DNA of 64,000 bases from Mucilaginibacter saanensis (GTDB taxonomy: Bacteria > Bacteroidota > Bacteroidia > Sphingobacteriales > Sphingobacteriaceae), in contig NZ_JACHBZ010000006.1 of NCBI RefSeq assembly GCF_014200575.1, positions 254,661-318,660 on the forward strand, written 5' to 3'. The notes under the pieces are model-generated. The model was not told the DNA's origin and searched no databases. It saw only the letters and a program-made list of their open reading frames with translations. Of this stretch, positions 53,347-63,749 are shown in pieces; the stretch's first letter is position 1; each line of letters starts with the position of its first letter. The position numbers and the translations under genes are program-made.

Positions 53347-56300
53347 TTGGATAATCTATCAACATCTCCCGGTTCGATAGAAATTAAGTCGTCCGACAAA
53401 GTTACTCGTAGTTTAAAAATTAAGCTGTCCGCAAGGGAATTAAAGGCTTTTGTAGAACGCATAAGGGACGAAGCCTGCGGTGATTCTAAACGTGCATTGA
53501 TGAATGTAAGTGAATCGGAAAGGATATTACAGCAAGCGTATGAAGGTCGTTTTCTATTTGAATTGATACAAAATGTAAGGGACGCTAACAAAGAAGCGAA
53601 AATATTAGGCGCTGTTTTTATCACATTGGATAATAAGGCTTTGGTGGTATCCAATACCGGTGCGCCCTTTTCAAAAAGGGGTATCGATAGTATCACTACG
53701 ATCGGGGATAGTCCAAAGGACAGCAAAGAATTTATTGGCTTTAAAGGAATAGGCTTCAAAAGCGTTCAGGAGATCTCAGACACGCCACAAATTGTGACCG
53801 CTTCAGGCAGTATCTACTTCGATAGGAAACTATCCCGGCCTTTTTTAATAGGGAAGATCAGTAAAATGAAGGAAATTCCGCTTTTCTTTATACCTCATTT
53901 TTTACCTGAGCGGTTAACGATTAATGAAGTAAATACCGGGATAGTAACCCGTATCGTTTTGCCGTTGAATAAGCTTGCCAGTAAAGAGCTTATTCAGAAC
54001 AGTTTCAACGAGATAGGTATTCACCAACTGTTGCTTCTTGGCTGTATAAAGGAACTGAATTATGTCTCTGGCAAATACCACGCTTATTTTAAGATAGAGG
54101 AGTTTCCAAAAACCGGAAAAGTAAATTTGGAAACGCGATCAAGAAATTATCAGTTCAAACATTTTAAGCCCAATTACAAAATAAAGATCCCGGATTGGAT
54201 CATCGATACATTGGAAGAAAAAGAACGGGAGATTTATGAAAAAAATCCTTATGCTGATATATCGTTACTATTTGATCTTGATGAAAATGGCCGGTTGACC
54301 CCAAACGATGGAGCAAACCTCTTTTTGTTTTATCCCTTGGAAACTGTTTCTGGGTTCCCGTTCATCATACATAGCTATTTTATCGTTAATCCTGAACGGA
54401 AAGGTTTGAGAGATTCCAAACTGAATACTTTTTTGCTCGAAAGCATCGCTGATTACCTTACCGGCGAATGGCTCAAGCAAACATCGCGGATGCACCGCTC
54501 TCTTTTTTTAGATTACCTGGCGTTCAAAAGGAACAATTCATCAAAGATCCTAAATGCTTTATATGATCGTGTTGCGCTGAATCTTCAGGATATCGCTTGT
54601 ATTTATGACGGTATTTCAGGGAAAATATTAAAACCGAAACAGGTAATTGTCGCTGAAGGAATTGACAAGGGGCTTTTTGAAGACAATCTGCTTAAAAACA
54701 AGCAGATCGTGTACTTGAAAAATAACAAGACAATTCGGTGGTTGATCGATGAAATAGGGGTAGAATTCCTGGCACCAGAAACTATTAGAGAAAACCTTGA
54801 AGCCGAATGCTTTCGGCAGAAGCGCAAAAAAAATCTCTCTTTCTTCGACAATCTTTACCGCTACCTCGTTGAACATGACGACCTCAATTTACGCGGCCTT
54901 AATGTACTCTTGACAAGTAATTGGAAGCTTCTCAGTGATGACGACCAGGTTTTCTACGGTATGGCGAACCAGCGTAATGTTAAATTGCCCAACAGCATCC
55001 AAAAGAAAATCCATTTTATTCACCCAGGGATCATCATATCGGAACAACGGTTGGGGCAGGGCCAGACGGGTTTTATCGAGTATAAAGCGGAGCTATTGGT
55101 GCGGAGGCTATTAATGCTATTTGACGACCCGCAGGTCCCTAAGATCGATATACTGAAAACACTCGTTGAATTACGGGTCAGTGAAAGGTTATACCCCTCA
55201 ATAAGAGAAAAAGTTCAACTGCCAACGATCTCGGGCCGCTGGGCAAAACCTTTAAATCAACCTGTTTACCTTCCAGCTGAACAGATCGAAATGCTGTATG
55301 GAACCTCAAATGTGATCGATGTTCAGGAGGTTTTTGGAACAGAAGACATTTCAAAGGAACAAAGAGAAAAGATGATCGGCTTCGGCGCATGGTACATACC
55401 TGCGATTTACTACAGTGAAAAAAAGCATAATATTTTTAATAATGACCCCCGGTTTCAGATACTGTACAGGATCAATTATTATTCTACTAACCATTTTGAA
55501 TTAAGAGGCGACTGGATTCTGGATATACCTCAACAACCTGATGAATGGTTTACGAACAGCATTATTGCGAATTGGAAAAAGTATGAACAACTTATTCTCG
55601 ATGAAAATAACAGCCCTCTAAAATACAAATCTCAACAATCCGGACTCTACGATATCCCGACCAGCGTAACCGTAGCTGTTACTTCTTTTGCCAATACATT
55701 GAGAACTGCAAAATGGATCGCTTTAGAAAATGAATCTGAAATCTTTACTTGTAAAGAAGTCATCGCAATGGATCCGGGGGAGTTTAATCAGGGCACCAGT
55801 AACCTGCTTAGGCGATACCTTAAAACTATTAAGCTGCATTATGCGTCTAACATAGATTTTATAACAGCTTTAGACTTGATGCATTACGATCGGGCCAAGC
55901 TTGAAAACTGGAAAAATATATTGTCATCTATCAAATCGTCTTACCCGGACGTTTCAGATGAAAGCAAGGACTTTATAAGTTTTTATAACAAGCTACTCAT
56001 AAAACTATATGATTTTTACGAGTTTTCGTTGCCGGTAAATGATAAGTCCAGCATCAAACAATTATCAACACTTAACTTTCTTAGCCAGGACGAACAATCG
56101 GGCGCATTAGCCTGGAAAGCGGCATCTAAAATTTTTTATCTCGATGATAAGCCTTCCTATGATCTGTTGCCCGCAAGTGTAAAGCAAATTGTTCAGCCAC
56201 ACTTTACTAACCGTGATCGTAACAGGTTCGGTCAGATCGCCAGGGTTATCGGTATTAGTTTTAGAAAATCGATCAAGCAGGAGCTGGAAAACGAACCGGT

Positions 56301-58065
56301 TATCGATGAAATGCCGCTTTATAATTTTTACCCTTTTTGGGGCGAGTGTTTAGCGTTGACAGAATTTTTCTTTAGGGTCAATCTTGACAAGGATCTGGAA
56401 AAAATAAAGCTGACCATAGTAAAGATCAAGGGTCAGGTAAACGTTAATTTATACCGCAATAATGAATTTCTTGAAAAGCTTAACCTACAGCATAAGGTAG
56501 AGAACGGAAAAATTGCGGAGTTGCATATTATACCTAAAAATCCTGAAAATGGCCCGCTTTATTACGCAAATTGTTTGCACGATCTGTTAGTGGAATTGCT
56601 TGATAGAGATTTTGTAAAGCTCCAGAATTTTTTGACCGATTTTCTTTCCAGGCAGGATAAGGGTAAGTTTTTATCAAATTATGATATTGACCCAGACAGG
56701 GTTCAGGAAATCAATGAGAAGCTGGCCGATAGGATATATTCCAATGAACAGCTTTTCTGGATCGGAATTTTACAGGTTTCCGGTATTAATAATTTCGGCG
56801 GTTACTTTGAAGAAAAAAATGTTCTATACGATGATCTGACCCTGGTTTATAAAAAGGAGCACGGCACACTATCGGAACTAGCAGATAACATTGATTTTGA
56901 TCAACTGCCGAATAGCAGGAACTTGCCGTTTCTTCAGGCAATTTTTAAATTATTAAATATTGAGGTTGCTGAATTTAATAAATACGCGGTGTCAAAAGTG
57001 GATTTCTCCGAACACTTTAAAAGATTATTCAATGGACTGAAAAATAAATATAAGCTGATTTTCCAGGAGAGGCTCTATAACTATTTGTTGAAAAAGACAC
57101 CGGATAAACAATCGGAATTCCAGGATTTGATGGATATTTACAGGAATCAGCTAATTTTCGTTTCCTTAAAGGGAGTACTATCCGTTGATGTTCAAGGGAT
57201 AATCATTTCAGGCATAAAAAAGTTATTCCCGTATCTCAACATCAAAAGCTTAGACTTTAAGAATGACACTGCAATTGACCTTGCCGGTTTATTTAACTCG
57301 AATCTGGTAAATATCAAGGAACTGCTGGTCAAGCATAAGGTAAGCTTGTCTCAGCTTGATACATACAATGCCTATAACAAGAACAGGAGCTTGATTTATT
57401 TCGGACAAGACTTAAATTTCATCGATAGATATACAAAATGGCTTTCCGGAATAACAACCACGCCTGAACCGGCAGGAAATAGTCCTTCAGATCCGTTTGC
57501 TGGTTATTTTAATCCGAATGGAATGGTGATCAAGAATACCATAACCAAACATTCCGGTAAAGCCGCTGCATTTGGGAGCGGCGCTGGGGGCCATGGCGGG
57601 GGACACGGTTCAGGTAAACGTATAGACGGGGCAGCAAGTACTGAAGTTAAAGACCTCATTGGCCTCGTAGCTGAAAAAATGGTATATGAGCAACTGGTAA
57701 AGGAAAATTTTCACAATGTCTCCTGGGTCTCAAAAAACGCAGCCAAAGCAAAGGTAAACCCGGAGGGTACAGACGATTATGGCTATGATGTAGGTTATAT
57801 TGACGCACTTGGGAATGACCATTTTATTGAGGTTAAGGGTAAAGTTGACAATGTCAAGCATTTTTATATTTCCAGCCCTGAATTCAGGAAAGCCGTCGAA
57901 GAAAATGAGTTTTATCATGTGATTTACGTGCCATTTGCGCTCGATAATAGAAAACGGGAGATGCATGACCTTGGAAATATTTTTCTTTTTTCTGAACTGG
58001 AAGACCTGTTCAACAATCAAAGGTTTACCGCGAAATTCAATACCCTTGAAATTGACTTCACCTAA
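53347..58065 (+). CDS. Sacsin-like GHKL ATPase with C-terminal DUF3883 nuclease-like domain
   Basis: 1572 residues from a TTG at 53347; no ATG is in frame upstream, and the next ATG (codon 52) lies directly before the ATPase domain. N-terminal HSP90-type ATPase: FELIQNVRDANKEAK (N76, D79), VVSNTGAPF in place of DNGxG, and EFIGFKGIGFKSV (131-140). The centre is long and helical without a known domain. After a glycine/histidine-rich linker (about 1410-1432) comes a DUF3883 domain, GLVAEKMVYEQLVKENF, GTDDYGYDVGYIDALGNDHF and IEVKGK, with the D and ExK of a PD-(D/E)xK fold. Such architectures occur in bacterial defence islands and probably link ATP-driven sensing to nucleic-acid cleavage. Confidence 0.8.
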   Translation: MDNLSTSPGSIEIKSSDKVTRSLKIKLSARELKAFVERIRDEACGDSKRALMNVSESERILQQAYEGRFLFELIQNVRDANKEAKILGAVFITLDNKALVVSNTGAPFSKRGIDSITTIGDSPKDSKEFIGFKGIGFKSVQEISDTPQIVTASGSIYFDRKLSRPFLIGKISKMKEIPLFFIPHFLPERLTINEVNTGIVTRIVLPLNKLASKELIQNSFNEIGIHQLLLLGCIKELNYVSGKYHAYFKIEEFPKTGKVNLETRSRNYQFKHFKPNYKIKIPDWIIDTLEEKEREIYEKNPYADISLLFDLDENGRLTPNDGANLFLFYPLETVSGFPFIIHSYFIVNPERKGLRDSKLNTFLLESIADYLTGEWLKQTSRMHRSLFLDYLAFKRNNSSKILNALYDRVALNLQDIACIYDGISGKILKPKQVIVAEGIDKGLFEDNLLKNKQIVYLKNNKTIRWLIDEIGVEFLAPETIRENLEAECFRQKRKKNLSFFDNLYRYLVEHDDLNLRGLNVLLTSNWKLLSDDDQVFYGMANQRNVKLPNSIQKKIHFIHPGIIISEQRLGQGQTGFIEYKAELLVRRLLMLFDDPQVPKIDILKTLVELRVSERLYPSIREKVQLPTISGRWAKPLNQPVYLPAEQIEMLYGTSNVIDVQEVFGTEDISKEQREKMIGFGAWYIPAIYYSEKKHNIFNNDPRFQILYRINYYSTNHFELRGDWILDIPQQPDEWFTNSIIANWKKYEQLILDENNSPLKYKSQQSGLYDIPTSVTVAVTSFANTLRTAKWIALENESEIFTCKEVIAMDPGEFNQGTSNLLRRYLKTIKLHYASNIDFITALDLMHYDRAKLENWKNILSSIKSSYPDVSDESKDFISFYNKLLIKLYDFYEFSLPVNDKSSIKQLSTLNFLSQDEQSGALAWKAASKIFYLDDKPSYDLLPASVKQIVQPHFTNRDRNRFGQIARVIGISFRKSIKQELENEPVIDEMPLYNFYPFWGECLALTEFFFRVNLDKDLEKIKLTIVKIKGQVNVNLYRNNEFLEKLNLQHKVENGKIAELHIIPKNPENGPLYYANCLHDLLVELLDRDFVKLQNFLTDFLSRQDKGKFLSNYDIDPDRVQEINEKLADRIYSNEQLFWIGILQVSGINNFGGYFEEKNVLYDDLTLVYKKEHGTLSELADNIDFDQLPNSRNLPFLQAIFKLLNIEVAEFNKYAVSKVDFSEHFKRLFNGLKNKYKLIFQERLYNYLLKKTPDKQSEFQDLMDIYRNQLIFVSLKGVLSVDVQGIIISGIKKLFPYLNIKSLDFKNDTAIDLAGLFNSNLVNIKELLVKHKVSLSQLDTYNAYNKNRSLIYFGQDLNFIDRYTKWLSGITTTPEPAGNSPSDPFAGYFNPNGMVIKNTITKHSGKAAAFGSGAGGHGGGHGSGKRIDGAASTEVKDLIGLVAEKMVYEQLVKENFHNVSWVSKNAAKAKVNPEGTDDYGYDVGYIDALGNDHFIEVKGKVDNVKHFYISSPEFRKAVEENEFYHVIYVPFALDNRKREMHDLGNIFLFSELEDLFNNQRFTAKFNTLEIDFT

Positions 58066-58080
58066 TTAATTATTTGAATA

Positions 58081-58446
58081 ATGAAAAATAGTGAACTAAG
58101 TTCCGGAAGGAATATTGACTACAGGTTGTTACTGGAATCGTTAATAACTAAATTACTTCAGGCTGAAGAATTTGCAATAGGGCTGACGAAAGATGAAATT
58201 GACATAACAAATAGCGTTATTACTGCTGACCAATACAGCGACGACCAGTGTATGGAACTGCTATGTGACCCCGGTGGGAATTGTATTTTTGTTTTGTCTT
58301 GCTGGGACGACGCTGGCGAACGGCAGACATTAAACTTTCCGTTAGTAGTTGAAGATTACGACTGTATTCCCACGGGTTTGTTGATGTTAATGACTTCCGC
58401 TGCCAGCGAAAACAGAACCCGGACTTATAACTTCAAACACATTTAA
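58081..58446 (+). CDS. Small hypothetical protein of the island
   Basis: 121 residues, 15 bp after the sacsin-like gene. It reads YRLLLESLITKLLQAEEFAI, then MELLCDPGGNCIFVLSCWDD and FPLVVEDYDCIPTGLLMLM. It is acidic with five cysteines and no domain I recognise. Spacing suggests co-translation with the ATPase gene, hence perhaps a regulator or partner of it. Confidence 0.65.
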   Translation: MKNSELSSGRNIDYRLLLESLITKLLQAEEFAIGLTKDEIDITNSVITADQYSDDQCMELLCDPGGNCIFVLSCWDDAGERQTLNFPLVVEDYDCIPTGLLMLMTSAASENRTRTYNFKHI

Positions 58447-58498
58447 GTTTTTTAAAAAAATAAATGCTTTTTAGTCAGTGTAATAGTTGGTAAATCTT

Positions 58499-58517
58499 GA
58501 TATGTGGATAACATATC
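58499..58517. promoter_or_regulatory. Candidate operator before the DUF4007 operon
   Basis: GATATGT, 5 bp, ACATATC: a perfect 7-bp inverted repeat in the 129-bp gap before 58576. It could bind a regulator; no partner protein is identified. Confidence 0.35.
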
Positions 58518-58575
58518 ATTCTATAAGAAAGTATTTTTTAGTTACTTTACTTAGAATAACTGCATAACGCCAGCA

Positions 58576-59454
58576 ATGGATTTAAAAGAAAAAAAGATAC
58601 CAAGATTTAGTTTTTCAGGCCATGATACGTTTGCTTGCAGACAATTTTGGCCAAAAAAAGGTTATGATTTCGTAAAAGCCGGAAAATCATTTAACAGTGA
58701 AGATGCCGTTATAGACCTGGGGGTTGGAAAAAACATGGTAGCTGCTATCCGGTACTGGATGAGAGCAATGGATCTACTGACCGTCGACGATGAATTGACA
58801 CCTTTAGCGACAAAGTTATTAGATGACAATGGCTGGGATCCTTATCTCGAAGACGAAACTAGTCTTTGGTTATTACATTACCATTTAGTCAAAAAAGGTG
58901 CAGCATCATCTTATTACCTGATATTTAACGAGCTCCGCAAGGAAAAAATTGAATTTAATAAAGAGAGCTATGCTGGGTTTATTAAACGCAAAGCGGATCT
59001 GTTAAAGAATTTTCAGGCTAGCGAGAAAACAATATTTGAAGATTTTAGTGTTTTTTCGAAAATGTATCTCCGTACCGATAACCAGGTAAAGGAAGATATT
59101 TTTCTTGGTCTTTTTACTGAATTAGACCTAATGAGGACGACAGGTAAGAAAGGTGATGAACAATTTGTTATTGAGAATAAAGAAAGGGAGGAGTTACCCG
59201 AAGCCTTACTTTTATATATAATATTAAATAATAAAGGTGTTAGCCGTTCGGTCAGTGTTTCAGCAATCGAGCAGGAAGCTAATAACCTCGGATCTGTACT
59301 GGCATTGAGCCGTACAGGTATTGCTAACAAACTTGACAACATCGCAAAGAAATATGATTTTGTTGTTTACAGCGATCATGCCGGGATCAAAGAGGTCCAA
59401 TTTAAGGAAGAGGTTTTACCATTAGATATACTTAATAAATACTATGCTAATTAA
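58576..59454 (+). CDS. DUF4007-family protein
   Basis: 292 residues. It opens with the family hallmark FSFSGHDTFACRQFWPKKGY, followed by VIDLGVGKNMVAAIRYWMRA, PLATKLLDDNGWDPYLEDET and LWLLHYHLVK. The C-terminal part is a winged-helix-like region (NNKGVSRSVSVSAIEQEANN, TGIANKLDNI). DUF4007 genes commonly accompany PAPS-reductase-like (DndC-type) and ATPase genes in phosphorothioation-related clusters. It overlaps the next gene by 11 bp and starts the operon DUF4007, ATPase, PP-loop enzyme, GHKL ATPase. A DNA-binding or sensing role is inference. Confidence 0.85.
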   Translation: MDLKEKKIPRFSFSGHDTFACRQFWPKKGYDFVKAGKSFNSEDAVIDLGVGKNMVAAIRYWMRAMDLLTVDDELTPLATKLLDDNGWDPYLEDETSLWLLHYHLVKKGAASSYYLIFNELRKEKIEFNKESYAGFIKRKADLLKNFQASEKTIFEDFSVFSKMYLRTDNQVKEDIFLGLFTELDLMRTTGKKGDEQFVIENKEREELPEALLLYIILNNKGVSRSVSVSAIEQEANNLGSVLALSRTGIANKLDNIAKKYDFVVYSDHAGIKEVQFKEEVLPLDILNKYYAN

Positions 59455-62400
59455 GCATGTTGCATCAGTTAATATCATCCGTGATCAGGATAGTGACATC
59501 CATTATATCACTACGCCTAACGCGCGCCTGATAGCTAACCAAATTGCTAACGATTTTAAAAAAGGTGCCCGGTCGTTTAATATCATAGGCTCTTACGGTA
59601 CTGGTAAGTCAGCTTTCCTTCTTGCATTTGAAAAAAGCCTTTTGGGCAGGGCCAGTTACCTTGACGCAAATTTTGGTATCGGTTCGTCATACCATTTTAT
59701 GAATATAGTTGGCGAATTTCGTTCACTGCAAGAAGTGCTTTCAGAATACCTGGCGTTACCGGTCGAGAATGCAAGTAGTCAGGAAATATTTTCCGAAATC
59801 TTTAACCGCTTTTACGACTTAAAAAAAAGCGCTAATGCACCTGTACTTTATCTCATTATCGATGAGTTTGGTAAATTTCTTGAATACGCGGTAAGAAATG
59901 AACCGGAAAATGGTTTGTATTTTATACAGCAGCTGGCTGAGTTCATCAATAATCCGGAAAATAATATAATACTGGTCACTACCACCCATCAGAACTTTGA
60001 CGCCTATGTGCAGCAACTCAATCTTTATCAAAAACAGGAATGGACAAAAATAAAAGGACGATTTAGGGAACTGGCTTTCAATGAGCCGGTGGAACAGCTC
60101 TTGTTCCTGGCTTCGGAGCAGCTCGCCGGCAAGCCGGATACAAAGCTTTCCAAGCAATCCCTGGATATTTTTATAAAAACAAGGGCATTTCGCCACGACG
60201 GACTGGCTATACAGGATATTGCATCTAAGTTGTACCCTTTAGATATAACATCCGCCTATGTGCTAACATTGGCCATACAGCGTTACGGGCAAAACGAGCG
60301 GTCCCTATTCTCATTTTTGGCCTCCAGCGACCATACGGGCATTGATGCCCATTTACAGACCTTGTCGACGTATTTTTCGCTCGCTCATGTTTATGATTAC
60401 CTCATCTATAACTTTTATTCTTTCATCAACTCTGTATCGAATCCCGACCTCAGTGCCTGGAAAAGCATCAGAGGCGCTTTGGAGCTGATAGAAAAGAGAT
60501 TTGAAACAAATATTGGAGATTATGCTGCGATCATCAAATGCATAGGGCTTCTTAACATCTTTGCAGAAAACGGAGCTCTTTTAAATGGAGACTTTTTGAC
60601 CAAATATGCTTCCGTTTGCTTAGGGATAAGGAATTCTGAAAAGTTGATCGGTGACCTCGAAAAGAAGAATATCCAAATCATCGCCTATCGAAACTATGCG
60701 ACCCGTTATGTTTTAGCTGAAGGAACAGATCTTGATATATCTTCGGAATTATTAAAGGCATCGAACAAGATCGATCCTGTATCTGATATTACCGGGCTGT
60801 TAAGAAAATATTATAATCTTCCACCGGTCATTGCCAAGGAAGTGACCTACCGGACGGGTACACCAAGGTTATTTGAATATCTTATTACAGCATACCCGCA
60901 AAATATCGCGCCATTTGGGGAAACTGATGGATACATTAACCTCATCTTTAATGATGCTTCGACTATTGAAGAAATAATTGCTTTCTCTGCCGGGGTTGAA
61001 GAGCCCATATTATACGGGTTTTATCAAAACGCTGCTAAAATCAAAGAGTTGTTATTCGAGATCGAGAAGACCAAGAAAGTGCTGGAGGAAAATGTAGATG
61101 ATAAGGTGGCGGTGAGAGAATTGAATAATATTATTTTACACCAGCAAAATCTACTCAATCACCGCATTCTCAATCACTTATACAACAATGAGAGAGAGGT
61201 AGTATGGATATACAGAGGAAATCAAATTGGCATACCCGGAAAACGTGCTTTTAACAACATTCTTTCTGAAATGTGTTATGAAGTTTATTTCCGGTCACCT
61301 GTATTGCAAAATGAACTGATTAACAAACATAAATTGTCTGGTTCTATCCATACAGCCAAAAAGATATATCTGAAAGCCTTGGTGAACGACTGGGATAAGG
61401 AAAATATGGGATTCTCATCCAATAAATTCCCGCCGGAAAAAACGATTTACATGGCCTTGCTTTTGGAAAACGATATCCGGCTGCATGAAGATGAAAATAC
61501 CGAAATTATCGTTTCAGAAAGAAATAACTTTCATTGGCTGTGGGAGATTTCCATGCAGTTCATAGAGGGAGCGAGAACCTCGAAGCGGAAAATTTCGGAA
61601 TTCCATGACTTATTGAGTAAAAAGCCGTATAAATTAAAACAGGGACTGATCGACTTTTGGGTGCCGACATTCCTTTTTATCAAGCGTAATGACTTTGCTT
61701 TATTTTCTGATGGGCGGTATGTCCCGAATCTAAACGCTGACATCCTGGAGTTGATGCTTAAAGACCCGGGTGATTACGAGATAAAGGCATTTGATATAGC
61801 AGGGGTCAAATTAAACCTGTTTAACAGCTATCGAAAATTCCTGCAACAGTCGGTTGAAGACAGCCCGGGTAATAGTTCATTCATAGAAACTATAAAGCCA
61901 TTCCTTGTATTTTACAAAGGGTTGCCGGAATACTCAAAAAACACAAAGCGGCTTAGTAATGAAGCGCTGCAGATCAGGGAAGTGATCAGCCGTTCTAAAG
62001 AGCCGGAACAAACTTTTTTCGAAGCTTTCCCGGTTGCACTGGGTTATAGTCTCAACCGCCTGCAAGAATATCCAAATGAGTTGCCGGTCTACATTAATAA
62101 ATTACAGGACGCGATAAAAGAGCTTCGAACTTCTTATGACGAATTGATTGGAAGGGTTGAGGTATTTATTCAGACCGAAATAATTGGTGAGGCTTTGGAT
62201 TTTGAGGATTATAAGGCCGCTTTACAGGCCAGGTTTAAAACGCTTAAAAAGCATCTGTTATTGCAGGTGCAAAGACGGTTGGTACAACGGATTGATTCGG
62301 AGATAGAAGACAGAAAGGCTTGGTTTAATTCACTTTCTCAAGCACTTATTGGATGTACTTTAGATGAGATAACCGACGAGCAGGAATTATCGTTCTATGA

Positions 62401-62662
62401 TAGGTTTAAGAATGCTATATTAGAATTAGATAGCCTGACGCTACTTTCGAATTCCAATGTATCAAAGGACAAAGAAGATTTACTAAGTGTAGAGATATCC
62501 TCATTTGATACCAATTTAAGTAAAAGGGTGATAAGGCTACCCAAAAGCAAAGGCGCAGAGGTGATACTGATGCAGGATTTATTGAGAAAGTCGTTTTCGA
62601 AAGATGCTTCAATAAACCTTGCAGCTTTAGCTAACCTGTTAAAAGAAATGATGAGCAAATGA
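59444..62662 (+). CDS. Large P-loop ATPase of the DUF4007/DndC-like cluster
   Basis: 1072 residues. Walker A is IIGSYGTGKSAFLL (49-56 core) and Walker B VLYLIIDEFGKFLEYA (D140, E141), followed by a sensor-like ILVTTTHQNFDAY. The long remainder has alternating helical regions and a late coiled coil (about 900-1000, LQDAIKELRTSYDELIGRVE). The architecture recalls the big ATPases of BREX and phosphorothioation-associated loci but I cannot place it in a named family. It overlaps both neighbours (11 bp and 4 bp), so stoichiometric co-expression is likely. Probably a motor or signalling ATPase acting on DNA. Confidence 0.75.
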   Translation: MLIKHVASVNIIRDQDSDIHYITTPNARLIANQIANDFKKGARSFNIIGSYGTGKSAFLLAFEKSLLGRASYLDANFGIGSSYHFMNIVGEFRSLQEVLSEYLALPVENASSQEIFSEIFNRFYDLKKSANAPVLYLIIDEFGKFLEYAVRNEPENGLYFIQQLAEFINNPENNIILVTTTHQNFDAYVQQLNLYQKQEWTKIKGRFRELAFNEPVEQLLFLASEQLAGKPDTKLSKQSLDIFIKTRAFRHDGLAIQDIASKLYPLDITSAYVLTLAIQRYGQNERSLFSFLASSDHTGIDAHLQTLSTYFSLAHVYDYLIYNFYSFINSVSNPDLSAWKSIRGALELIEKRFETNIGDYAAIIKCIGLLNIFAENGALLNGDFLTKYASVCLGIRNSEKLIGDLEKKNIQIIAYRNYATRYVLAEGTDLDISSELLKASNKIDPVSDITGLLRKYYNLPPVIAKEVTYRTGTPRLFEYLITAYPQNIAPFGETDGYINLIFNDASTIEEIIAFSAGVEEPILYGFYQNAAKIKELLFEIEKTKKVLEENVDDKVAVRELNNIILHQQNLLNHRILNHLYNNEREVVWIYRGNQIGIPGKRAFNNILSEMCYEVYFRSPVLQNELINKHKLSGSIHTAKKIYLKALVNDWDKENMGFSSNKFPPEKTIYMALLLENDIRLHEDENTEIIVSERNNFHWLWEISMQFIEGARTSKRKISEFHDLLSKKPYKLKQGLIDFWVPTFLFIKRNDFALFSDGRYVPNLNADILELMLKDPGDYEIKAFDIAGVKLNLFNSYRKFLQQSVEDSPGNSSFIETIKPFLVFYKGLPEYSKNTKRLSNEALQIREVISRSKEPEQTFFEAFPVALGYSLNRLQEYPNELPVYINKLQDAIKELRTSYDELIGRVEVFIQTEIIGEALDFEDYKAALQARFKTLKKHLLLQVQRRLVQRIDSEIEDRKAWFNSLSQALIGCTLDEITDEQELSFYDRFKNAILELDSLTLLSNSNVSKDKEDLLSVEISSFDTNLSKRVIRLPKSKGAEVILMQDLLRKSFSKDASINLAALANLLKEMMSK

Positions 62663-63744
62663 AAAAAGTAAGACATGTGCTTGGGATTTCAGGCGGAAAA
62701 GATAGTGCCGCATTGGCTATTTATATGCGTGACCACTATCCTGATCTTGACATAGAGTATTATACTGCTGACACGGGCAAAGAACTTGATGCCACTTATA
62801 AATTGATCGAGAATCTTGAAGTTTACCTCGGTAAAAAGATCATAAGGCTGGCTGCTTATAACAATAGCCATTTAAGTCCTTTTGATCACAAACTAAAAAC
62901 TTTAGGAGGGTATCTGCCTTCACCGCAACGCAGGTGGTGTACGAAGTCTTTAAAATTAGATATGTTTGAGCAGTTTGTCGGGAACGACCCGGTAATTTCT
63001 TATGTCGGCATAAGGGGAGATGAAGACAGAGAAGGCTATATATCAACAAAAACAAATATTCAGTCGATATTTCCATTCAGAAAAAATATCTGGAGCGAAG
63101 ACGTGCTTATTAAATTTTTTAATTACGACCCTGCCTTATTGCCGGTAGCTTCAGATAACGAAAAATTCCTGAGAATTTTAAACTCACCGATATCTGATCG
63201 TTTTATTCAAAGTCAAAAGCTAAACCAATTATTGAATATCGACATTATAGCGTTCAATCAGCTTGTCTTTTCTTTTTTGCAAACTACTGCTTACCCGCTC
63301 GCTCAGTCCAGCCATTTCCCATTGCTTGATAATAAGGACAATTTGAAGATAGAGGATATTTTCGAATTATTGAACCATAGCGGTGTAGGGGTGCCGGAGT
63401 ACTATAACAAAATTGAATTTGAGGTAAACGGAAAAAAGGGAACCTACTGCAGAAGCAGGTCTGGTTGTTATTTTTGTTTTTTCCAGCAAAAGATTGAATG
63501 GGTTTGGCTGTACGAACAGCATCCGGATCTCTTTTTTAAGGCAATGGAATATGAGAAGGATGATGAACATACTTGGAATCAGAAAGAAAAGCTGGCAGAA
63601 CTTATGAGGCCGGAACGTATTATCCAGATAAAAGAAGAGTACTTGGCGAGGCAGGAACGTAAAAATATTTCAAGTTCTGATTATTTAGTTGACATTATAA
63701 CTGACGCGGAAGAAGACGCCGGCTGTGCAGCTTGCTTTATTTAA
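62659..63744 (+). CDS. DndC-like PP-loop enzyme (PAPS-reductase family)
   Basis: 361 residues. The PP-loop is GISGGKDSAALAIYM (SGGKDS 11-16), followed by YYTADTGKELDATY. RRWCTKSLK (C94) and CRSRSGCYFCFF (C264, C270, C273) provide four cysteines placed as in DndC-like proteins that hold an iron-sulfur cluster. The family activates a substrate by adenylation with ATP and introduces sulfur or removes it. The DndC relatives put sulfur into the DNA backbone. No cysteine desulfurase (DndA), DndB, DndD or DndE is visible within the window; they may lie to the right of the insertion element. The stop lies 5 bp before the next start. Confidence 0.85.
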   Translation: MKKVRHVLGISGGKDSAALAIYMRDHYPDLDIEYYTADTGKELDATYKLIENLEVYLGKKIIRLAAYNNSHLSPFDHKLKTLGGYLPSPQRRWCTKSLKLDMFEQFVGNDPVISYVGIRGDEDREGYISTKTNIQSIFPFRKNIWSEDVLIKFFNYDPALLPVASDNEKFLRILNSPISDRFIQSQKLNQLLNIDIIAFNQLVFSFLQTTAYPLAQSSHFPLLDNKDNLKIEDIFELLNHSGVGVPEYYNKIEFEVNGKKGTYCRSRSGCYFCFFQQKIEWVWLYEQHPDLFFKAMEYEKDDEHTWNQKEKLAELMRPERIIQIKEEYLARQERKNISSSDYLVDIITDAEEDAGCAACFI

Positions 63745-63749
63745 ACGGT

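Noticed and set aside
53343..53759. 138-codon open frame antisense to the start of the sacsin-like gene
   Set aside because: It mirrors the conserved ATPase region and has no independent pattern; a shadow frame.
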